DNA from: Gammaproteobacteria bacterium
Lineage (GTDB): Bacteria > Pseudomonadota > Gammaproteobacteria > JAADHQ01
NCBI GenBank assembly: GCA_011052215.1
Contig: DRJK01000083.1
Location: 1-40,930 of the forward strand
Direction of reading: 5' to 3'
Length of the DNA stretch: 40,930 nucleotides
This document shows positions 1 through 7,974 of this stretch, in pieces. How positions within the stretch are numbered: the stretch's first letter is position 1; the number at the start of each line of letters is the position of its first letter. The position numbers and the translations under genes are program-made. A model generated the notes under the pieces. That model worked only from the letters and a program-made list of their open reading frames with translations, was not told the DNA's origin and searched no databases.

Positions 1-533
1 CCTCCCAGGGGCCTTTAATACTACTCGCTTTGCGGGCGGTATTGCATGAGGAAGGTAGCCCGTTCACGCCGTTGCAGGCATCTCGAATATGTCACGTGCC
101 ACTAAAACCCGTTATTTTAACAATATGTAACAATACGCTCTGAGTCCTTCGTCAACCCTTTTTCATAATAAATTGTATTTTAATTTACCGTAGACCTTTT
201 CTTCTTCAAAGCAAATAAATATGCAGATTCATCATATTGTAGAGAGCCGGGCTACTAAAACCGGAAAGATGGTGACATACTCATACAGATAATTATCATA
301 CTTTTTTTGTTGGGGGTGCTGAGTGTGGCAAGGCCTGAAGAATATAAAGAGGGCCCTGTGGAAGAGGCAAGAAATATTCACTGGACGGGATTATTTATAA
401 AAAGGCCGGCCTCCGTATTACAATCCATACCTGATTGCTGATGGTCATGGCATATGTGAGTATAAACTTGCTGGATACCCTGGATAGAAAAAATATTCAC
501 AGCCACCCGCATTAGAAATCATCATTATTTGAC
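1..533. other. Left-edge region without a confident gene
   Basis: No complete gene is recognised here. The + strand frame starting at base 3 stays open to a TGA at 141-143 and could be the C-terminal end of a gene cut by the window edge, but the peptide resembles nothing I know. A second + strand frame is open from 259 to a TGA at 439-441. It would encode a hydrophobic stretch followed by a charged tail, but it has no ATG; the first usual start codons are TTG at 307 and 310 and GTG at 325. The stretch just before 534 should hold the promoter of the kinase gene, though I could not pick out a clear -35/-10 pair. Confidence 0.4.
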
Positions 534-3182
534 GTGCTTTTTTCTATGTTCAGTTCAAAACAAAATACTGCAGATACCGGTTGGATGAAGAAGGGTGTAG
601 TCACCCTTTGCATCTTGGTGATATTGCTGGGTGTGTTGGGCATGGTTGGCTGGTACACCCACTCGACACTCCTGATCCAGTTGCAGGCGCATTTAACCCC
701 GATGCAATACAATACGGCCCTGGGTTTTAGTTTGTGTGGCATCGGATTACTGGCCCTGGTCTATCATCGGTCACGACTGGCCATGTTTTGTGGTGGCCTT
801 GTAACCATTTTCTCCCTGTTGACCCTCATGCAGTATCTCTTTGGTGCTGACTTCGGGATCGATCGATTCCTGTTTGAACCTGACATCACCACCAAGACTG
901 CCTTCCCCGGCCGCATGGCACCAAGTACGGCCCTGGCCCACCTCCTGAGCGGGTTATTTTTGCTGATCATGGCTGGAGGGTGTTGGCCGCGCATCTGCAT
1001 TCTGGTGGCCCGGGCGTTTGGTATCAGCGTTCTGGCCCTGGGGGTGGGACACCTGCTGGGCTATGCGATAGGGGGGGAGACGCCCTACGGCTGGTCTCAT
1101 TCCACTTACATGGCGGTCAATACATCGGCTGGATTCGTCCTGCTCGGGATCGGGCACCTGGCCTTTCTATGGCGTTTGTTGATAAAGCAGGAGTCGGGAA
1201 TAAAGGCCCATAACATGGCGCTGGAGAGCGGCATCGGACTGGCCGTCCTGGTTATCATCCTGTGGCAGTCACTGATTGCGCAGGAACGTCTGCAAGCCAT
1301 ACATTTCATAGAGAGTCAGGTCGACAACCTGGTTGTAAAGATCCAGAACAGCATGCGTCAACAAATTCTGGCGATAGGCCGCATGGCCCGGCGTTGGGAG
1401 AATCAAGGTGGTACACCACATGCCCTCTGGAGTGCAGACGCCATACATTATCTTCAACATAACAAAGGGCTGGAGGCTATCATGTGGGTCGATCCTTCAA
1501 CGCATGTGAGCTGGATTGAACCCATGTCGGGTAATGAGACTACCAGGAATCTATATCCTGCCCTTGAATCGCGCAGCACACGGGCACTGGAGACCGCCAG
1601 ATTGAAGCATGCAGTTGTAGCGACTCGCAACATCGAGTTGCACCCGGGCGGCAAGGCCATCATTGTCTATTATCCGCTTTATATTGACGGCCGTTTTGAT
1701 GGGTATATCGGCGGGGTGTTTCGCATCGCAAAACTGTTCAAATCCATCCTGAACAACCTGGCGGGCAAGGATTTTGCAATCGAGGTATTCGATGGCAACG
1801 AAGAAATTTATCGTCGCATCGATGCGGGTGTAGTGTATGAGCCAAACCTGATCCGTACACAATCAATCAGTATCATCAACCTCGACTGGAACCTGCGTCT
1901 TCTGCCCAGCCAAAAACTGCTGGTGGATCAGACATCGTTATTGCCACTGATTGAGCTGATTGTTGGTCTGCTGCTGGCCCTGCTGCTGGCCCTGGTGGTG
2001 GATCGGGCCCACGCGGCGCAGTATCGGGCCAGTGTCCTGGAATTGGAGGTCGCTGAGCGTAAACGTACGCAAGAGGCCCTGGCAACATCAGAATTGTGGC
2101 AACGGAGTATTTTCAATGCCATGGAGGAAGGGTTATTAGTCACCACACCCGAGTGGCTGATGGTCGACATAAACCCGGCCAGTCAAGCCATGCTGGGTTA
2201 CTCGCAAGCGGAAGTTGCAGGCCTGCCGATGGCGGTGATCCATGTGGACCATGACCATGTTGTGGAATTTGTAAGACGTATCAAGGTGGCCTTCGATAAA
2301 GGAGAAATTGCCCGTTTTGAATTCGAACTTAAACGCAAGAACGGTGAAATTTTTCCCACAGAGCATGCCGTTTCCCTGATCCGGGATAATGCCGGCACGG
2401 CCATGGGTATCGTCAGTACCTTGCGTGATGTCACCATACGTAAACAGACCGAGCAGGAATTGCACCACCATCGTGGGCATCTGGAAGATCTGATCGTAGC
2501 GCGGACCGGTGAGTTACATAAATCACGTGAGTCACTACGGGAATTGACTGCTCATCTACAATCGATCAGAGAGGATGAACGGGCCAGTATTGCACGGGAG
2601 GTCCATGATGAACTGGGCCAGGCATTGTTGGCGCTAAGCCTGGATATTCACTGGGTAGACAAGAATCTGTCGGCCCCGGATCTGATCTTGCGTGAAAAAA
2701 TAAAATCGATACTTGATCTGATTGACGCTACCGTTGAATCAGTACAACGAATTACCACACAGTTGCGTCCAGCATTACTGGATGACCTGGGGATGGAGGC
2801 GGCAATACCCTGGTACGCGGGAGAATTTCAGCAGCGTACCGGAATTAAATGTGATACAAAAGTGGTTCTGGACGGAGTCAGTATAGATAATGATAAAAAT
2901 ATTACTATATTCCGTATTCTCCAGGAAGCGCTGACCAATGTCGGGCGTCATTCCGGGGCAAGTCACGTAAATATTTTTTTGGAGGTCAAGGGTGGGCAGT
3001 TTCTCATGACCATCAGGGATGACGGGAAAGGCATCAGTAATGAGCAGTTACACAACAGGCAATCATTTGGATTACAGGGAATGCGAGAGCGTGCCATGGC
3101 CTTCGGCGGAGAAGTACTTATCAATAATAACGCCGGTGGTGGAACAGTGGTAATATTAACTATGCCATTAACCGGCTGTTAG
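534..3182 (+). CDS. Membrane sensor histidine kinase, CHASE-PAS-HisKA_3-HATPase (NarX/UhpB type)
   Basis: This 882-residue kinase should phosphorylate the regulator encoded 11 bases downstream. The N-terminal ~230 residues hold several hydrophobic segments that look like a multi-pass membrane sensory region. Residues ~250-460 resemble an extracytoplasmic CHASE ligand-binding domain, closed by a further membrane segment near 470-490. A PAS domain lies at ~530-640 and a HisKA_3 dimerisation domain follows. Its phospho-accepting histidine is H691, in a REVHDELGQAL motif. A HATPase_c domain ends the protein (DDGKGI and FGLQGMRERA motifs). Translation is drawn from GTG at 534; an ATG at 546 in the same frame is an alternative, and neither has a strong ribosome-binding site. 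The ligand is unknown. Confidence 0.9.
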   Translation: MLFSMFSSKQNTADTGWMKKGVVTLCILVILLGVLGMVGWYTHSTLLIQLQAHLTPMQYNTALGFSLCGIGLLALVYHRSRLAMFCGGLVTIFSLLTLMQYLFGADFGIDRFLFEPDITTKTAFPGRMAPSTALAHLLSGLFLLIMAGGCWPRICILVARAFGISVLALGVGHLLGYAIGGETPYGWSHSTYMAVNTSAGFVLLGIGHLAFLWRLLIKQESGIKAHNMALESGIGLAVLVIILWQSLIAQERLQAIHFIESQVDNLVVKIQNSMRQQILAIGRMARRWENQGGTPHALWSADAIHYLQHNKGLEAIMWVDPSTHVSWIEPMSGNETTRNLYPALESRSTRALETARLKHAVVATRNIELHPGGKAIIVYYPLYIDGRFDGYIGGVFRIAKLFKSILNNLAGKDFAIEVFDGNEEIYRRIDAGVVYEPNLIRTQSISIINLDWNLRLLPSQKLLVDQTSLLPLIELIVGLLLALLLALVVDRAHAAQYRASVLELEVAERKRTQEALATSELWQRSIFNAMEEGLLVTTPEWLMVDINPASQAMLGYSQAEVAGLPMAVIHVDHDHVVEFVRRIKVAFDKGEIARFEFELKRKNGEIFPTEHAVSLIRDNAGTAMGIVSTLRDVTIRKQTEQELHHHRGHLEDLIVARTGELHKSRESLRELTAHLQSIREDERASIAREVHDELGQALLALSLDIHWVDKNLSAPDLILREKIKSILDLIDATVESVQRITTQLRPALLDDLGMEAAIPWYAGEFQQRTGIKCDTKVVLDGVSIDNDKNITIFRILQEALTNVGRHSGASHVNIFLEVKGGQFLMTIRDDGKGISNEQLHNRQSFGLQGMRERAMAFGGEVLINNNAGGGTVVILTMPLTGC

Positions 3183-3193
3183 AGGATAAAGCA

Positions 3194-3826
3194 GTGATAA
3201 AAATATTGGTCGTCGATGATCATGCAATTGTTCGTGCCGGTCTGAAACAGCTACTTGCCGACACCGATGATATGCTTGTAGGTGGAGAGGCGGGTTCCGG
3301 AAACGAAGCGATAAAAAAGGTGCGTGAAGAAAGTTGGGATGTTGTGTTGCTGGATATGACCATGCCGGACAGGAGCGGTCTGGATGTTCTAAAGCAGATT
3401 AAAAAAGAGCAACCAGGTCTTCCGGTGCTTGTACTGAGTATGCACCCGGAAGAGCAGTATGCAATCCGGGTACTGAAAACAGGTGCATCAGGCTATCTGA
3501 ACAAACGTTGTGTACTGGATCAGCTGATAAGTGTAATACGTAAAGTAGCGAAGGGCGGGAGTTATATCAGTGAGTCCGTTGCAGAGAAACTTGCATTTGG
3601 CAGTCATCTTGATGCAGAGAAATCACCGCATGAATTATTAAGTGACCGGGAGTTTCAGGTATTTCATCTGCTGGCCTCGGGCATGACAGTTTCAGGTATT
3701 GCCGGGAAGCTTTCCCTGAGTGCGAAGACAATAAGCACCCATCGTAGCAATCTTTTAAAGAAAATGAATATGAGGAATAATGCCGATTTGATGCGTTATG
3801 CCGCAGAGAATGGTCTTGTAAGCTAG
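3194..3826 (+). CDS. NarL/FixJ-family response regulator (first copy)
   Basis: This 210-residue regulator has an N-terminal receiver domain with acidic pair D8-D9, phospho-acceptor D54, S82 and K104. A LuxR/GerE-type helix-turn-helix follows at ~145-205 (LSDREFQVFHLLASGMT, then SAKTISTHRSNLLKKM). It starts with GTG at 3194 behind AGAGGA, 11 bases after the kinase gene, so the two are almost certainly one operon and a cognate pair. It is clearly paralogous to the regulator at 6605-7234: the two share long identical or near-identical stretches in the receiver (DDHAIVR, WDVVLLD, SGLDV, QYAIR, IRKVA, GG.YI). The target promoters are not evident. Confidence 0.93.
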   Translation: MIKILVVDDHAIVRAGLKQLLADTDDMLVGGEAGSGNEAIKKVREESWDVVLLDMTMPDRSGLDVLKQIKKEQPGLPVLVLSMHPEEQYAIRVLKTGASGYLNKRCVLDQLISVIRKVAKGGSYISESVAEKLAFGSHLDAEKSPHELLSDREFQVFHLLASGMTVSGIAGKLSLSAKTISTHRSNLLKKMNMRNNADLMRYAAENGLVS

Positions 3827-3883
3827 TGCTTTATCAACCTGTAACACTGTTCCGTTAACTTTATGAAGCACATGATAATGTGA

Positions 3884-3999
3884 GGACATGAAACCGGCAA
3901 GCCTGATCAAGACCGTCTGCCGCACGGATGATGCGGCAGCCGAGCCGCAATGGAGGGCATATTTTGCGTGTCTTGATCCGGCTTGCCGGTTTCATGTCC
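3884..3999. repeat. Long nested inverted repeat
   Basis: The arms 3884-3913 and 3970-3999 are 30 bases each and complementary except at one position. The 56-base centre contains a perfect 8-base stem, CTGCCGCA (3917-3924) with TGCGGCAG (3932-3939), around a 7-base loop. There is no T-run after it, so it does not look like a simple terminator. The nearly perfect arms suggest a recent or selected structure, such as a non-autonomous repeat element or a structured RNA. No target-site duplication was seen at its borders. Confidence 0.75.
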
Positions 4000-4112
4000 G
4001 GATTGCGGGTTAGCCCGAAACGCACTTGCCGCTTACATTTTAACTGTATTCGTCATGGGTTAACGGGACAACAGTGAACCGGTATATATCAATACCACCC
4101 CATGTCTGCTTA

Positions 4113-4149
4113 ATTAAAATCAGGTGAACCACCGCCTGAGGCGGTGAGA
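4113..4149. repeat. REP-like palindrome, copy 1
   Basis: An ATTAAAA-containing left flank leads into AACCACCGCC-TGA-GGCGGTGAGA. The perfect stem is CACCGCC (4130-4136) with GGCGGTG (4140-4146). The same flank and palindrome recur in the same orientation at 7266-7302. A short palindrome with conserved flanks and an asymmetric GTGAG end is typical of REP sequences. Confidence 0.6.
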
Positions 4150-4185
4150 CACAAAGAGGCACTGCCGTTAAGGGGTGCAAAGAGA

Positions 4186-4274
4186 TAGCCGCAAATACTC
4201 GCAAATATTGATAATGATTATTTGCGTTCATACGTAGCTAAACAAGGTTTTAAGAAATATAGTATTTGCGGCTA
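4186..4274. repeat. Nested inverted repeat built on GCAAATA units
   Basis: The outer arms TAGCCGCAAATAC (4186-4198) and GTATTTGCGGCTA (4262-4274) are perfect 13-base complements. An inner pair, CGCAAATA (4200-4207) and TATTTGCG (4219-4226), is nested inside and shares the GCAAATA core. The element lies 36 bases after REP-like copy 1. It may be one compound repeat of a non-coding family; no copy was found elsewhere in the window. Confidence 0.6.
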
Positions 4275-4617
4275 ATAAGATTTAATGGTTCTTACTATTC
4301 GCTTTCATTTTCGGCCGAATGACGGGTTTGAATAGTATAAAAAATACCTGATGGCCCCTTCCAGAGTCCTTCATTGCAGCCGCCGCTTTGCAGGTGGTGT
4401 AGGATGTTATTCCCTTTTAATTCCGCATTCTTCTTAGTAAAAAATAGTGGTTTATCCTATGGTAGACACCTGTTTTATTAGGTGAAATAAATCCCAATAT
4501 TTTAATGCATTAATTTAATGGAAATTCAGATTACAGGATATGGGGTAGCAGAATGGGGCTAATGTCTTGCGTTCATTATGTGAATGGTAATAATCAATTC
4601 GGTAATGGACTGCCAGA

Positions 4618-5364
4618 ATGGCCATAATCTGTTGCCAGGAATTAATCAGTTCACTCACCAGGGCAGAGACCGTGGATGAGATCCACTTAACCTGCTCAGA
4701 GCTATGTGAACAGTTAGGGTTTGACCGGTTTCTTTATGGCTCGATGATCCCGACCACATTTAATAAGCCACACTTTATTTACATCAGTAATTACCCCGCC
4801 GAGTGGAGAGCCCGTTACGAATCCGAAAATTACATGGGCATTGATCCTGTCGTTACCCATTGTGCCTCGCATATAACGCCCGTTACCTGGGATTACATAA
4901 CGCAGATGGGTCAACAAGATGAAAACACCCGGCAGTTTATGTATGAGGCGAAGGGGTTTGGGCTGAACAGCGGCATCAGTATTCCTGTGCATACTCCGCA
5001 GGGTGAGTTTGCCATATTTAATCTGTCTTCAATTCAAAATAATAGCTATACAAATAAACATATACTTCAGGTGATGCCTCATGCCCAGCTTTTCACGGCA
5101 TACGTTCATGAGGCCGTGCGCAGGGTATTTGCGAACGATATTCTGCCATTGGGGCAGGTCAACCTTACCCGGCGTGAGAAAGAATGCCTGCTATGGGTTG
5201 CAGACGGAAAGACTGCGTGGGAGACCTCACAGATTCTGGGCGTGTCTGAACGTACGATTGTTTTTCATATGCAAAACTCGGCGGAAAAACTCAATGTTGT
5301 TAATCGGGCGCAGACTGTAGCCCGTGCAGTTTCACTCGGTCTCATTACCCCCCAGCTGGCATGA
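4618..5364 (+). CDS. LuxR-family acyl-homoserine-lactone receptor and transcriptional activator
   Basis: This is a 248-residue quorum-sensing regulator. The N-terminal autoinducer-binding domain carries the family's invariant ligand-pocket residues in correct spacing: W63, Y67, D76, P77, W91 and G119, matching TraR W57, Y61, D70, P71, W85 and G113 with a constant offset of six. The C-terminal GerE helix-turn-helix spans ~183-245 and has the conserved E187, L191 and G197. Intact pocket residues argue that it binds a real AHL rather than being a ligand-free solo. The synthase gene follows 171 bases downstream on the same strand, with a lux box between them. The start is the ATG at 4618. Confidence 0.95.
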   Translation: MAIICCQELISSLTRAETVDEIHLTCSELCEQLGFDRFLYGSMIPTTFNKPHFIYISNYPAEWRARYESENYMGIDPVVTHCASHITPVTWDYITQMGQQDENTRQFMYEAKGFGLNSGISIPVHTPQGEFAIFNLSSIQNNSYTNKHILQVMPHAQLFTAYVHEAVRRVFANDILPLGQVNLTRREKECLLWVADGKTAWETSQILGVSERTIVFHMQNSAEKLNVVNRAQTVARAVSLGLITPQLA

Positions 5365-5453
5365 TTGCAATGGTCTGCCATTCCCCGGGCAAGACAACTT
5401 ACAATTCCATCATCCAAAAACATTTAGCATGATAATCATTTAGTTATTGCATT

Positions 5454-5500
5454 ACCTGTCATTTCTTACAGTACTGTAGGAAAGTCACTTGTTGTTAACT
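5454..5500 (+). promoter_or_regulatory. Predicted lux box and promoter of the luxI operon
   Basis: ACCTGTCATTTCTTACAGTA (5454-5473) keeps the lux-box half-sites ACCTGT and TACAG with their normal spacing. A -10-like TTAACT lies at 5495-5500, which places the start near 5507 and centres the box at about -43, the classic class II activator position overlapping -35. A perfect palindrome, TACAGTACTGTA, spans 5467-5478. The predicted transcript has a ~30-base leader before the ATG at 5536. Confidence 0.65.
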
Positions 5501-5535
5501 TCCCCTGTCTTTCAAAGTCATGGGGAGCAGGAACA

Positions 5536-6162
5536 ATGAGTGAAATTCTGATTACAAACGCAAATGAACAGTCCACTGATACGGAAATGCTGAACGGAAT
5601 GTTTTGCTTGCGATACCGGGTATTCCATGAACGTCTGGGTTGGCAAGTGAATTGTGAAAATGGCATGGAGAAGGATGATTTTGATTGCCTTGACCCCACT
5701 TATCTGGTGGCACGAAATGAGGCGCGGGAGGTTGAGGGCTGTTGGCGCATTCTTCCGACAACAGGGGCTTATATGCTGAAGGATATCTTTCCCCAGTTAT
5801 TATGTGGCGAACAGGCCCCTGAAGACGAAAATATCCTGGAGCTCAGCCGGTTTGCAGTGGCACCGGTCAATGCCCGTGAAAATGTTCAGGCCGCAGTCAA
5901 TACCGTAACCCTGGAAATGATTCGCAGCGTTTTTGATTTTGCAGAACGCCATGGCATTAAACAATATGTCACCGTCACCAGTGTTGCCATGGAGCGGCTA
6001 ATGAAGCGGATAGGTATCCCGATGGACCGGTTTGGTAATAAAAAAGCCCAACGTGTTGGCAAGGTTTTATCCGTTGCGTGCAAGGTGGATATTAACGAAC
6101 AGTTTCGTCAAGCCGTGTATCCGGCTCGGCAGCCCGGCCGGCCACGCCAGACAGCAGCATGA
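5536..6162 (+). CDS. LuxI-family acyl-homoserine-lactone synthase
   Basis: This 208-residue enzyme makes an AHL signal from S-adenosylmethionine and an acyl-ACP. The family's conserved residues are visible at R26, F30, W36, D47, D50, R71, E102, S104 and R105 (motifs LRYRVF, LGWQV, EKDDFD, ELSRF). Length is normal for LuxI proteins. The start is the ATG at 5536 with a GGAGCAGGA-type ribosome-binding site. The stop codon overlaps the ATG of the next gene (ATGA at 6159-6162), so the signal synthase is translationally coupled to two downstream genes. Acyl-chain specificity cannot be read from sequence alone. With the predicted lux box upstream, positive autoinduction by the neighbouring LuxR protein is likely. 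Confidence 0.96.
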   Translation: MSEILITNANEQSTDTEMLNGMFCLRYRVFHERLGWQVNCENGMEKDDFDCLDPTYLVARNEAREVEGCWRILPTTGAYMLKDIFPQLLCGEQAPEDENILELSRFAVAPVNARENVQAAVNTVTLEMIRSVFDFAERHGIKQYVTVTSVAMERLMKRIGIPMDRFGNKKAQRVGKVLSVACKVDINEQFRQAVYPARQPGRPRQTAA

Positions 6163-6605
6163 AAATATTATTTACGGGGGCCGCACATCGGTTTGCAGAG
6201 CTTCGAAAGGCGCTGTGTCAAGGTGAAGATATTTTGATCAGTCATAACGAGAATGCCGGTAAAGTGCCAACGGAATCGCCTGGTGATATAGAGGAATTTG
6301 ACTGGGTCATATTGGATAACCGGGAAAACGATCTGGACAATTCTGATATAGCGGGGCTGATAAATTCTTCGGCCCCTCGATCGGGTGCCGGCGCGGGGGC
6401 TGTTTTTGATGACAGTTGGGCTTCGTCTCATCATTCCAGTCCTCAATGTGGCCTGGAGTGGACCGAGAAGGGGATGCTCCGATTGCGCTGCGGGTTTCAC
6501 AAGATACAGCAGGAATTACAGTCCGGGAAATCTCAAAATATCGCCAACAGTTCCAGGGGATCCGTTTTTGAATACAATGCACCATCAAAGAAGAATCGAT
6601 TCTGA
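6159..6605 (+). CDS. Small unknown protein in the luxI operon, possibly a degenerate receiver
   Basis: I do not recognise this 148-residue protein. It is translationally coupled at both ends: its ATG overlaps the luxI stop and its TGA overlaps the ATG of the response regulator. Its first ~60 residues follow the layout of the next gene's receiver: MKIL at the N terminus, then FDWVILDN where receivers have WDVVLLD. The acidic pair is replaced by GAA, and no conserved T/S or lysine can be placed. The C-terminal half is low in hydrophobic residues and rich in Ser, Gly, Asn and Gln. It has no signal peptide or membrane segment. Coupling argues strongly that it is translated; a role in AHL or phosphorelay control is inference. 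Confidence 0.7.
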   Translation: MKILFTGAAHRFAELRKALCQGEDILISHNENAGKVPTESPGDIEEFDWVILDNRENDLDNSDIAGLINSSAPRSGAGAGAVFDDSWASSHHSSPQCGLEWTEKGMLRLRCGFHKIQQELQSGKSQNIANSSRGSVFEYNAPSKKNRF

Positions 6606-7234
6606 TGAAAATATTAATTGTAGATGATCATGCAATTGTCAGGGAGGGTTTGAAGTATACGCTTAAGGGATGCACGGATTTTGACCTGATTGGCGAGGCG
6701 GAATCCGGAGTAGAAGCCATTAACAAGATGCGGAAGATAAAATGGGATGTGGTGCTGCTGGACATATCCATGCCGGGCAAGAGTGGGCTGGATGTGATGA
6801 AGCAAATGAAAAAAGAACAACCCGAGCTTCAAATACTGATCCTGAGTGTCTACCCGGAGGATCAGTATGCCATACGGATGCTCCGGGCGGGTGCGGCAGG
6901 TTACCTGTCCAAGGGATGCGATCCGGATGAATTGGTACAGGCAATCCGGAAGGTCGCAAATGGAGGCAAGTATATAAATAATGATGTTGCGGACAGTCTG
7001 CTATATACCCTGGATCCGGTAAGAAAGAAGGCATTGCATCAGGCCCTGAGCGATCGTGAATACCAGGTATTTCAGCTCATGGCTGAGGGCAAGCAGGTAT
7101 CCGAAATTGCCCATGAATTGTCGATAAGCGACAAGACGGCAAGTAACCATAGACAGAGCATCATGAAAAAGATGGATATGAAGAAAAACGCAGAAATCGT
7201 CCGCTATGCGATCAAATGTGGAATAGTCCGGTAA
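6605..7234 (+). CDS. NarL/FixJ-family response regulator (second copy, quorum-sensing operon)
   Basis: This 209-residue regulator is built like the one at 3194-3826: a receiver with D7-D8, phospho-acceptor D53 and K103, then a GerE helix-turn-helix at ~143-205 (LSDREYQVFQLMAEGK, then SDKTASNHRQSIMKKM). It is the third gene of the predicted luxI operon, so its level should rise with cell density. No kinase gene adjoins it. The closest candidate partner is the CHASE/PAS kinase at 534-3182, given the strong similarity of the two receivers. The pair looks like a duplication in which one copy came under quorum control. Confidence 0.93.
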   Translation: MKILIVDDHAIVREGLKYTLKGCTDFDLIGEAESGVEAINKMRKIKWDVVLLDISMPGKSGLDVMKQMKKEQPELQILILSVYPEDQYAIRMLRAGAAGYLSKGCDPDELVQAIRKVANGGKYINNDVADSLLYTLDPVRKKALHQALSDREYQVFQLMAEGKQVSEIAHELSISDKTASNHRQSIMKKMDMKKNAEIVRYAIKCGIVR

Positions 7235-7974
7235 TCAGGCCATCAGCAATAATTTGTGGTCACTGATTAAAACCGGATAAACCACCGCCCCGGGCGGTGA
7301 GATTCAGAAAAAACACATCACCCGACATGCAGGCACTGAAATCAGCCAGATACAGGTGCTATTCATGTGGCCAATGGCCAGTAAGGATATGTCCTACCAC
7401 CGCTTAGTTATTTCGACTAAACCATTTTAGTAAAAAAGCCTAATGGAAAACATTACTAATCCCTATCCAGTATCCGGCCTGCGGGACGAAACCTAGTGTG
7501 TAAGAAAACATAAGTCTGATTCGAATTATGACCGCATGACTGATGGGGTCATATGAATACGCGAACAACTGACATTATCAGAATCCGTATATCGATATTT
7601 TTGGTAGGCCATTAAGGAAGTGAACTGTGAAGGTAAACAGAAATACCGGTAAATATATTAATTTGCATTTCACTCGAATGAAAATCAGTGTCGATAGAAG
7701 GCAATCAGTAAAAGACAGGTTTGGCGCCTTATTGGAGCAATTGTTCAGTAACATTGTCTGGTTTGGGTAGGTTATTTGGTTATTAACGGGGAAAATTAAT
7801 ACAGTGGAAACCTGGAAGTTCAATGGCGGGAGAAAGCTAATAATAACAGATAACCCGCGGGCCATTATTTAATAACAATGGCAAGGTAGATGTACCCAAG
7901 GGAATGACAGCGAGCAGAAATGCAGACAGAAAATAACAAAGGCAGTATGAAATAAATAAAACAGGGATAAGGTG
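7235..7974. other. 740-base intergenic region
   Basis: The only clear element is REP-like copy 2 at 7266-7302. A 47-codon frame from GTG 7627 to TAG 7770 has a GGAAG ribosome-binding-like site but no recognisable product, and I do not annotate it as a gene. The rest is AT-rich and should contain the promoter of the chemotaxis cluster; I could not identify it. Confidence 0.5.
7266..7302. repeat. REP-like palindrome, copy 2
   Basis: AACCACCGCC-CCG-GGCGGTGAGA with stem CACCGCC (7283-7289) and GGCGGTG (7293-7299), preceded by the same ATTAAAA flank as copy 1 at 4113-4149. The two copies are direct repeats and differ mainly in the loop and part of the left flank. Copy 2 begins 31 bases after the stop of the second response regulator. 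Confidence 0.6.

Larger units (their letters stand above)
3827..4617. other. 791-base intergenic region rich in palindromes
   Basis: There is no convincing gene between the first response regulator and luxR. The region holds a nested inverted repeat (3884-3999), a REP-like palindrome (4113-4149), another nested inverted repeat (4186-4274) and a small inverted repeat CACCT-N8-AGGTG (4467-4484). The final ~130 bases before 4618 are AT-rich and presumably carry the luxR promoter. Confidence 0.6.

Noticed and set aside
245-285. Riboswitch-like segment (GCCGGGCTACTAAAACCGGAAAG)
   Set aside because: Too short, and the pairing pattern of a cyclic di-GMP or similar riboswitch is not present.
259-441. 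Small hydrophobic peptide before the first kinase gene
   Set aside because: No good start codon; ATG lies in another frame and composition alone is not enough.
4467-4484. CACCT-N8-AGGTG upstream of luxR as a second lux box
   Set aside because: The half-site spacing is four bases too short for a lux box and the TACAG half is missing.
7627-7770. 47-codon frame with GTG start before the chemotaxis cluster
   Set aside because: Weak ribosome-binding site, no recognisable product, AT-rich non-coding surroundings.
7820-7860. Sigma-28 promoter for the first MCP gene (GGAAGTTC ... GCTAATAA)
   Set aside because: The gap between the two boxes is 14 instead of 11 bases and the first box is weak.
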